Part shown: one piece after another, positions 43,636 to 50,278 of the stretch
How positions within the stretch are numbered: position 1 is the stretch's first letter
Layout of the letters: every line of letters starts with the position of its first letter
NCBI GenBank assembly: GCA_965203685.1
Contig: OZ241908.1
Location: 1,922,001-1,986,000, forward strand
From: VXYL01 sp965203685
GTDB lineage: Bacteria; Pseudomonadota; Gammaproteobacteria; Pseudomonadales; Azotimanducaceae
Direction: 5' to 3'
Length of the DNA stretch: 64,000 nt
Position numbers and translations under genes: made by a program
The notes under the pieces: generated by a model
Databases searched by the model: none
Told to the model about the DNA's origin: nothing
Seen by the model: the letters and a program-made list of their open reading frames with translations, nothing else

Positions 43636-45951
43636 CTAGCGGCATGCGTTCTGCGGGAAACAACCGCTCGCCACCCAGTCGGTGAAGTTGTCGAACTCGC
43701 GCACTTCGATGCCGCGCTTGAGCACCGGTTCGAGATGTTTGAGCGACGCCGGGATGATCCACACGCTACGCTGCTCGACTGTCGGGACCACGTCCGGCAG
43801 TTCGGTTTCCGCTAGGGCGGCTGGGCTCAACGTGCCGTATTGGGCGGCGAACTTGGCGGCCGCATCGGTTGTTCTCCACTGGCTGATCCAGATCCAGTCG
43901 TCCGCGCCTGGGCAGCGGACCTGGAAGAGCCGGTCACCCTTCCAGTCGCCGAGGTACGCGGGCAGGGCGTCTTCGGCTTGCCCGTCCCCGTGGTCGAGGA
44001 CCAGGCGCCAGATCGCCAATGCGCCCTGCGCGTGGCTCGCGGAGACCTCGCAGCCGTGGGCGTGAATGTCGTCGCGTGGCAAGCCGATCAAGGCCACGTC
44101 ATCCGTTCCGGCGTGCAAGAGCGCAAGGGTCGTCAGTGGCGGGACGGCGGTCAGGTCGTGCAAGCCGGCGAACCCCGCCGCGGCGAATGCGGTACTCGCA
44201 CGGGCGATGCCGTAGATGCGGGTGAAGCTTGCTTGCGCCGAGTGTGGTTGCGCGTCGTCCGCGTGGTAGGTCCTTCGTACCCAATCCCGCGTCTCCGGTT
44301 CGGTGAGGCAGAACGGCAGCAGGCGGTAGTTCGGATCCTGGTTCAACTGGGCGACGTACCGCGCTCCGGCGTAGGCCGCGCGGCAGGCGGTGAGAAAGTC
44401 GGCGTTTTCGGCGCTGTTCCGCGCGCAGAACGCGGCCAGTCCGGCGACTTCGGTCAGAAGCTTCGGCAACGCCGTCTCGGGTTCCGTCGGCGCGGCCCGG
44501 GCGCGTCGAATTCGCGTTAGCCACGCGTCGAGTTGGTCGGGTGGGTCGGCCAGCGGGGTGCAGAGGTAGTCGTTGCCGGCTTGGTCGTCGTCGACGGCGG
44601 CGTCCTCGCAGGTTCGGTCGGGAAAGCAGTCGGCGTCCACCCATTCGCTGAACCGGGCGAAGGCCTTGGTCTCGGCGCCGGCGATGTGCGTGGCGGCGTC
44701 GAGCAGGCCCGCCGTCACGACGATGACCGTGCTCCCGGCGACGACCGGCACGGGCACGCTGCCGAGGACGCCGCCGTAGGATGGCAGGCCGTCTGCGATG
44801 GCGCTGTAACGGGCCGCGAATGCTTTCGCGGCCTTCGGTGTCTGCCAACGTGTGACCCAAGCCAGTTCGTCATCGCGGTCACCGGGGCAGGACAGGTGGA
44901 CGAAGCGGTCGCCGCGCCAGGCTTCGAGCAGCGGTGGCAGCGACGCCTCGGTTGCCTCCGCATCGCCGTGCTGGCGGAAGAGCCCCCAGATGGCCACGAC
45001 GCCCGCGGTGTTTCTTAAGCCGGGCGTGCAGCCATCGACCGGCAGTTCCTCGGGTAGGCGAATGAAGTCGATGGCGGTGTCGGCCAAGGCGGGCCGCAGC
45101 ACGGCAAGCGTCGACAGGGGTGGTTCGCGCAGCACGCTGTCCATGCCCTGTTTGCCGCGGGCGATCATTTGGCGCATGGCCGGTTCCGTCCCGAAGACGT
45201 GCGGGAAGGCTTCGAGTGCCGAGAGGCCGTCTGGTTGCCACTTCCACCACTTCGCGTGACTGGCGGTGGCCCGCTCCGGGTCCATGCTGCACAGCATCGT
45301 CCGCCGGGCCGGATCGAAGGACCACCCGACCACGTGGGCGTCGCCTTCGATGGCGGAGTTGGCGGCGGCCGCGAGGTCGCGGTTTCGCCACAGGTGGATG
45401 GCACGCAAGTCGGGGAAGTGTTGATGCTGCAGGGCGTGGACCGCCTCGTGGGCGATCGTCGACGCGGCATTCGCGTCCGCGAAGTCGCGCACGAACAGCA
45501 CGTTCCGATCCGGGTCGTAGAGGCCGGACGGGCGGGCGAAACCTGGTTTGGCGGTGCCGGCGCCCTTGGTAGAGGTGTTTTGCGCGCAGTAGACGCCCAG
45601 CGCACACCAGCCTTCGCGCCAGATCCGCGCGTGGTCCGCCTCCCAGGTGACGCTGCCGATCCCGGGCGTATAGCCGCCTTGGAATTCGTCCATTGGGAGC
45701 ACTTTGAGCGGGGCCTTGAGATCGAGGCCCCGGATGGCGCAGGTTGCGGAGATCGTGTCGGCGACGTTGCGGCGCCAGGCATCGTCCTGCTGGGCTAGGG
45801 CGCTGATCGAACAAGCGGCGACGAGCCACAGCACGGCGGCTTTTCTGCGCGGTACGCGGGCCTCCGGGGATGCGGACGCGAACGGCAAGCCGTTCGTGGA
45901 CGTCCGCGTACCGTCGGGGGCCCACGCCGTGCGGGTGAAGACGCTGCTCAT
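43636..45951 (-). CDS. Secreted HExxH protein with an internal duplication
   Basis: A 771-residue protein I cannot assign to a named family. A hydrophobic signal (AAVLWLVAACSISALAQ, residues 38-54) precedes a domain with a gluzincin-type zinc motif TIAHEAVHALQH (His168, Glu169, His172) and a candidate third ligand in NSAIEGDAH (Glu202). After it come two diverged copies of a Cys-containing module, about 275-447 and 603-770, matching in AIDFIRLP/VALIGLP, CPGDRDDELAWVTRWQT/CPGADDWIWISQWRT and FSEWVDADCFPDRTC/FTDWVASGCFPQNAC. The second lacks a zinc site. The first 33 residues are encoded by a family B repeat, so the native start may be lost. Peptidase activity is inferred from the motif only. 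Confidence 0.7.
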   Translation of the reverse strand: MSSVFTRTAWAPDGTRTSTNGLPFASASPEARVPRRKAAVLWLVAACSISALAQQDDAWRRNVADTISATCAIRGLDLKAPLKVLPMDEFQGGYTPGIGSVTWEADHARIWREGWCALGVYCAQNTSTKGAGTAKPGFARPSGLYDPDRNVLFVRDFADANAASTIAHEAVHALQHQHFPDLRAIHLWRNRDLAAAANSAIEGDAHVVGWSFDPARRTMLCSMDPERATASHAKWWKWQPDGLSALEAFPHVFGTEPAMRQMIARGKQGMDSVLREPPLSTLAVLRPALADTAIDFIRLPEELPVDGCTPGLRNTAGVVAIWGLFRQHGDAEATEASLPPLLEAWRGDRFVHLSCPGDRDDELAWVTRWQTPKAAKAFAARYSAIADGLPSYGGVLGSVPVPVVAGSTVIVVTAGLLDAATHIAGAETKAFARFSEWVDADCFPDRTCEDAAVDDDQAGNDYLCTPLADPPDQLDAWLTRIRRARAAPTEPETALPKLLTEVAGLAAFCARNSAENADFLTACRAAYAGARYVAQLNQDPNYRLLPFCLTEPETRDWVRRTYHADDAQPHSAQASFTRIYGIARASTAFAAAGFAGLHDLTAVPPLTTLALLHAGTDDVALIGLPRDDIHAHGCEVSASHAQGALAIWRLVLDHGDGQAEDALPAYLGDWKGDRLFQVRCPGADDWIWISQWRTTDAAAKFAAQYGTLSPAALAETELPDVVPTVEQRSVWIIPASLKHLEPVLKRGIEVREFDNFTDWVASGCFPQNACR
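45849..45915 (-). repeat. Family B repeat encoding the N-terminus of the HExxH protein
   Basis: On the minus strand it reads GGTACGCGGACGTCCACGAA, then CGGCTTGCCG, GTTCGCGTCCGCATCC, ending near the inverted GGCCCGCGTACC. It is translated as DGTRTSTNGLPFASASPE ahead of the signal peptide. Confidence 0.8.
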
Positions 45952-45956
45952 GCGAG

Positions 45957-45977
45957 GTGCGCGGGCCTCCCGCGCAC
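45957..45977. repeat. Hairpin GTGCGCGGG / CCCGCGCAC
   Basis: Perfect 9-base arms around CCT, shared core with 37743 and 45849. It lies in the 28-base gap between the monooxygenase stop and the next minus-strand start. No T-run, so it is not an obvious terminator. Confidence 0.65.
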
Positions 45978-45979
45978 TA

Positions 45980-47893
45980 TCATGCGAACTCGTAGTCGCT
46001 GGGCTCGGGGGCGCGTGTTTGGTGCCAGAACTCGAGCAAGGTGAATGGCCAGTTCTGGGTTACCCGGCCGTTTTCGTTCTTGTACCAGCTACTGACGTTG
46101 TCGGAGCCCCAGGCCATGTCGAGATTGCCGGCGTCGATCTTTAAGTTGTAGGCGTCGTGCACGTCTTGGCGGCAGTTCATCGCGGCCTTGCCGTCGGCGA
46201 TCAGGAGCTTCAGGCAGCCCATGATGTAGCGCACTTCGCATTCCGAGAAGAAGATGATGCTGCCGTTGACGACGATGTTCGTGTTCGGCCCGTAGCAGCA
46301 GAACAGGTTGGGATAACCCGGCATGACGACGCCGAGATAGGCCCGTGGGTCGGCGCCCCAACGTTCTCGCAGTTCGACGCCGCCTTGGCCGTAGATCTTC
46401 ATCGGGAAGAGGATTCGGCTGGCATAGAAGCCGGTGCCGTAGATCAGGATGTCGGCTTCGATGCGACGACCGGATTCGGTCTCGACGCCGTCCGGCAGGA
46501 TCCGCACGATCGGGTCGGTCACGAGTTCGACGTTGTCGCGCTTGAGTGCACGGAACCAGTGCCCGTTGTCCACCAGCATGCGCTTGCCGGCGGGCGGGTA
46601 GGCGGGCACGCACTTCGCGAACAGGTCCGGATCGTCGCCCACCATGTGTTCGACGTTGGCGGTCAGCATCGCTCGCAACTGGTCGTTGGCTTCGCTGATG
46701 GACCGGTCGGTCTCGTTCCAGGCCGGATCGCGCTTGACCATGGACAGCAGGCCTTCGCCGGTGGTCCAGAACATCAAGAACCGGAACCACTTGGCGTAGA
46801 ACGGCACGTGGTTCAGCAGCCAGTGCTTGCCGTCGCTGATGGCCTCGTGGTACTCGGGCCGGGGCGCGACCCAGGGTGGTGTTCGCTGGAAGACGGTGAC
46901 GCGTTCGGCGACCTGGGCGATCTCCGGCACCGTCTGGAAGGCGCTCGCGCCGGTGCCGATCACGACGATGCGCTTGCCTTCAAGGTCGTGCTCGGATTCC
47001 CACTGCGCCGTGTGGAAGGCTGGGCCCTGGAAGCTGCCCAGACCTTCGATGTCGGGGAGTTTCGGCCGGTTCAGTTGGCCGACAGCGGTGACCACGGCGT
47101 TCGCGGTGATGGTGTCCTCACCGTCGGGTCCGCGGACCTTGACTTGCCACAGGCCGCCTTCCTGGTAGCGGGACTCGATCACTTCGGTGGATAGCCGGAT
47201 GTTGTCGCGGATCCCGAACTCCGTGGCGATGCGGTCGAAGTAGTCGAGCAGGACATCCTGGCGCGAGAAGTGTTGCGGCCAGTCGTTGGGGGCGAAGGAG
47301 TACGAATACGTGTGGTTCGGGCTGTCCACGCGACAACCTGGGTAACGGTTCTCGAACCAAGTGCCGCCGACATTGGCGTTCTTGTCGACAACCGTATATG
47401 AGATGCCACCCTGCTTGAGCTTGATCGCCGTGAGGATGCCCGACATGCCGGCCCCGACCACCACGACGTGGAAGTCCCGCCGCCGCTCTTCGGGCACGTC
47501 GTCGAAGGGCACGCGGTACGGATCCTCGTCGTACACCTTGAGTTCGGACATGAGGAAGTCCCCGTAGCTCGCATCGAGTTCGCGGCCGACGATGAAGTCC
47601 ACCATTTCCTTGACGAGTTCGACCGGCGGTGCCGGAAGCTGCGGGCAGCCTGCATCCCGGTAGGCGATGAGCGCCTCGAGTGCGCGGGCGCGGACCTCCG
47701 CCTGGTCCGCTTCGGAGATTCCGCCTTGGGGATCGCCGAACAGTTCGCTGACCGGGCGGGCGCTGCCGCGGATCAGCGACGCATCGCCCGTGAGGTGTAC
47801 CAGCGCGTTGATCAGCGACGGTACATGGGCCTCGGCGAGGGCCGCCTCGATGGCGGCGTCATCGGCCTCGATCGGCTTGAGCGTATCCTGCAT
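45980..47893 (-). CDS. Flavin-dependent Baeyer-Villiger-type monooxygenase (HAPMO-like)
   Basis: A 637-residue NADPH- and FAD-dependent oxygenase that would turn ketones into esters or lactones. It has an N-terminal extension of about 140 residues as in 4-hydroxyacetophenone monooxygenase, the FAD motif VVVVGAGMSG near 145-152, GGTWFENRYPGCRVDSPNH, the fingerprint FQGPAFHTAQWESE (consensus FxGxxxHTxxW), and a second Rossmann site VVIGTGASAFQ. The start was set at the ATG at 47893 (MQDTLKPIE); the frame extends upstream into the divergent SDR gene. It likely works with the SDR, which could make or use its carbonyl substrate. Confidence 0.9.
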   Translation of the reverse strand: MQDTLKPIEADDAAIEAALAEAHVPSLINALVHLTGDASLIRGSARPVSELFGDPQGGISEADQAEVRARALEALIAYRDAGCPQLPAPPVELVKEMVDFIVGRELDASYGDFLMSELKVYDEDPYRVPFDDVPEERRRDFHVVVVGAGMSGILTAIKLKQGGISYTVVDKNANVGGTWFENRYPGCRVDSPNHTYSYSFAPNDWPQHFSRQDVLLDYFDRIATEFGIRDNIRLSTEVIESRYQEGGLWQVKVRGPDGEDTITANAVVTAVGQLNRPKLPDIEGLGSFQGPAFHTAQWESEHDLEGKRIVVIGTGASAFQTVPEIAQVAERVTVFQRTPPWVAPRPEYHEAISDGKHWLLNHVPFYAKWFRFLMFWTTGEGLLSMVKRDPAWNETDRSISEANDQLRAMLTANVEHMVGDDPDLFAKCVPAYPPAGKRMLVDNGHWFRALKRDNVELVTDPIVRILPDGVETESGRRIEADILIYGTGFYASRILFPMKIYGQGGVELRERWGADPRAYLGVVMPGYPNLFCCYGPNTNIVVNGSIIFFSECEVRYIMGCLKLLIADGKAAMNCRQDVHDAYNLKIDAGNLDMAWGSDNVSSWYKNENGRVTQNWPFTLLEFWHQTRAPEPSDYEFA

Positions 47894-48059
47894 GCGTGTG
47901 GCCCGACTGTGGCTTGAAAGGGCCGATGCTAGCGCAAGCGGCGTTGCCCTTGGAGAGCGGATACTCACGCCTGGTGGCCGGGATGCGCGGTTGTATTGCG
48001 GGCCACTGATGGTTTCAAATATCGCGCTCTCTACTCGCGCAACATCCTGGGATATTCCA

Positions 48060-48944
48060 ATGAGTGATTTCGAAGGCAAGGTGGTCATCGTGACCGGCGC
48101 CGGCAACGGCTTGGGCAGAAGCCACGCCCTCGCGTTTGGCGCGCGCGGCGCCAAGGTGGTCGTCAACGACCTCGGCGGCTCCGTGCACGGCGACGGCAAG
48201 TCGGACGCGGCCGATGCCGTGGTCGAGGAGATCAAAGCCGCCGGTGGCCAAGCGGTCGCCAACAAGGCGTCCGTTGCCGACAGGGACGGTGCCAAGAGCA
48301 TCGTGGACGATGCTCTCAGTGCCTTCGGCACCATCGACATCGTCGTGAACAACGCCGGCATCCTGCGTGACAAGTCGTTCAAGAACATGACCCTGGACGA
48401 GTTCGACCTCGTCATCGACGTGCATCTGCGCGGCACGGCCTACGTCACGCGGTTCGCGTGGCCCGTGATGTACGAGAAGAATTGGGGCCGCGTGGTCTTC
48501 ACCAGTTCCACGTCGGGCATTTTCGGAAACTTCGGCCAGGCGAACTACGGTGCCGCGAAGATGGCCATGCTGGGCCTCATGAACGTCCTCGCCATCGAAG
48601 GCGCGACGCACAACGTGCGCGTCAACTGCCTGGCCCCGGGCGCGGCAACGCGGATGACGGCGAGCGTCCCCGGTTCGACGATCGACATGTCGAACCCGCC
48701 ACCGCAGATGAGCCCGGCGCTGGTCACACCCGCCGTGCTCTACATGTGCAGCGAGGATGCGCCGTCGGCGCACACCATCCATGCTGCGGGCGGCCGCTAC
48801 TCGCGCTCGCAGACGTTCACCAACGAGGGGGTCTCGCTGGGACTGGATGCGAACTACGATGACCTCACCGACGAGGTGGCCAAGGTCGTCGACATGGGTG
48901 CGGCGAGCGCCTTCGATCCGTTGGCCCGGCGGCGTCGCGGCTGA
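48060..48944 (+). CDS. Short-chain dehydrogenase (17-beta-HSD type 4-like)
   Basis: A 294-residue NAD(P)-dependent oxidoreductase. It has TGAGNGLGRSHALAFGARGA (cofactor site, residues 12-19), NDLGG and NNAGILRDKSF, and the catalytic Ser150, Tyr163 and Lys167 (TSSTSGIFGNFGQANYGAAK). The sequence style and the tail after LYMCSEDAPS match the dehydrogenase part of peroxisomal multifunctional enzymes acting on hydroxyacyl-CoA or hydroxysteroids. The hydratase and SCP2 parts are absent. Divergent from the BVMO gene and co-directional with the Rieske gene. Confidence 0.88.
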   Translation: MSDFEGKVVIVTGAGNGLGRSHALAFGARGAKVVVNDLGGSVHGDGKSDAADAVVEEIKAAGGQAVANKASVADRDGAKSIVDDALSAFGTIDIVVNNAGILRDKSFKNMTLDEFDLVIDVHLRGTAYVTRFAWPVMYEKNWGRVVFTSSTSGIFGNFGQANYGAAKMAMLGLMNVLAIEGATHNVRVNCLAPGAATRMTASVPGSTIDMSNPPPQMSPALVTPAVLYMCSEDAPSAHTIHAAGGRYSRSQTFTNEGVSLGLDANYDDLTDEVAKVVDMGAASAFDPLARRRRG

Positions 48945-49034
48945 TCGCGACGGGCTCGGACTCGCCGCCGGTTGCAAGGCGGTCAAGTTGACAACCTGTT
49001 GAGCCGCAAACGAAAATCAGCTACGTAGTGCTAC

Positions 49035-49040
49035 GGAGGG
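49035..49040 (+). promoter_or_regulatory. Ribosome binding site that sets the Rieske oxygenase start
   Basis: GGAGGG, eight bases before the GTG at 49049. It favours that codon over the open frame seven codons further upstream. Confidence 0.65.
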
Positions 49041-49048
49041 CACGTGCA

Positions 49049-50071
49049 GTGGCGGCTACTCGAACGAGCCAGTCGCTCGATCCGTTCCCGGACGGTTGGT
49101 ACCTGATCGGCCCGAGCGACGACATCCGCGAAGGCAAGCTCATCGAGAAGACCTGGATGGGCGAGCAGATCGTCGTGTGGCGAGGCGCCGATGGGGCCGT
49201 GTGCGTGGCGGACGCGTTCTGTCCTCACTTGGGTGCCCACTTGGGTCCTTCAACCGGCGGCCAGTTGCGCGACGGGAACCTGGTCTGCCCATTCCACGGG
49301 TTCGAGTACGACGCCACGGGGCGGTGCGTAGCCACACCGACGGCACCGCCGCCGCGGTCGGCACGGCTCAAGTGCTACGAGACCAAGGAGGCGGCAGGCT
49401 TCGTATTCGCATACCACGGCCGGTCGGGAGACGGTGCGCCATGGCAGCTTCCCGATTTCGCTTCGCCGCGGTACTTCCGCGGCATCCGCCGGCTGCGGTT
49501 CCGCGGGCATCCGCAGACCACGAGCGAGAACTCCGTGGACCGGGCGCACCTCGGTCACGTCCACGGCTACTCCAAGCTTGAGCAGACCGCCCCAACCGAG
49601 GTCGACGGGCCGGTGCTGTCGTCAGCGTATTCGTTCACGCGCCCCATGCTGTCGCGTGGCATGGGGTGGGTGACGATTTCCGTGAACATCTCGATTCGGG
49701 TCTGGGGCTTGGGCATTTCGACCGTCGAGATTGAGAGTGAAGGCGGGCTCGTCGCGAGACAGTGGGTTCTCGCGACGCCGGTGGACGGCGAGTTGATCGA
49801 CATGTGGCTCGCCGTGGACGTCAAGCAACTTCCACCGCATTGGTGGTTCAAGGGCGTCGTGGCCTCGATTGGCTACCGGATCGCGCCAAGGCTGTTCGTG
49901 AACGAACTCGTGCAGGAGGTCCTGAAGGACGCCGAGATCTGGGCGAAACAGCGCTATCGGGCGCAGCCCGTGCTCGCCGCGCCCGACCGCGACATCGTGC
50001 GCTTCCGGCGCTACGCCGAGCAGTTCTATGCGTCCCCGCCCGAGCCCGTGCGGAGTGTCGGCAATGGCTAG
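49049..50071 (+). CDS. Rieske 2Fe-2S non-heme iron oxygenase
   Basis: A 340-residue oxygenase subunit. The Rieske cluster ligands are in CPHLGAH (Cys58, His60) and CPFHG (Cys80, His83). The mononuclear iron site reads NSVDRAHLGHVH, with the usual Asp-His-His spacing. It resembles 3-ketosteroid 9-alpha-hydroxylase (KshA) and cholesterol 7-desaturase types in length and in the GQLRDGNLVCPFHGFEYD region, so a sterol or hopanoid-like substrate is plausible but unproven. It needs an electron-transfer reductase, which is not encoded here. The stop overlaps the ATG of a small GPP34-like remnant. Confidence 0.88.
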   Translation: MAATRTSQSLDPFPDGWYLIGPSDDIREGKLIEKTWMGEQIVVWRGADGAVCVADAFCPHLGAHLGPSTGGQLRDGNLVCPFHGFEYDATGRCVATPTAPPPRSARLKCYETKEAAGFVFAYHGRSGDGAPWQLPDFASPRYFRGIRRLRFRGHPQTTSENSVDRAHLGHVHGYSKLEQTAPTEVDGPVLSSAYSFTRPMLSRGMGWVTISVNISIRVWGLGISTVEIESEGGLVARQWVLATPVDGELIDMWLAVDVKQLPPHWWFKGVVASIGYRIAPRLFVNELVQEVLKDAEIWAKQRYRAQPVLAAPDRDIVRFRRYAEQFYASPPEPVRSVGNG

Positions 50072-50180
50072 CGAAGTGCGCGAGATGACCATCGCCGAGG
50101 AACTGATCCTGCCCCTGCGGGCGTTGACGCCCTGCGGAGGTTCGACCATGCTTGATTCTTGGAGGAAAGGCGGACGGTAG
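50064..50180 (+). pseudogene. 38-codon remnant resembling a GPP34 N-terminus
   Basis: ATG at 50064 overlaps the Rieske stop (ATGGCTAG). The peptide contains REMTIAEELILPLRA, which resembles the start of the downstream GPP34 domain (RLTEELILLMLDE); 15 of 16 bases match between 50097-50112 and 50291-50306. It ends at a TAG at 50178. A small hairpin (GGGCGT/ACGCCC) lies at the point where the similarity stops. It looks like an original, translationally coupled start now cut off from its gene. Confidence 0.5.
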
Positions 50181-50263
50181 CCGGTTTGGTGGTTGTCGGG
50201 GGCGTTGCCTAAGGATCGCAGCATTTTCCTTGGCCGCTTTCCGGCGTGGCCATGCAGCCGTTC

Positions 50264-50270
50264 GAGGAGG
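50264..50270 (+). promoter_or_regulatory. Ribosome binding site that sets the GPP34-P450 start
   Basis: GAGGAGG, eight bases before the ATG at 50279. Two earlier in-frame start codons (GTG 50246, ATG 50252) have no such site. Confidence 0.75.
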
Positions 50271-50278
50271 CGATCGCA

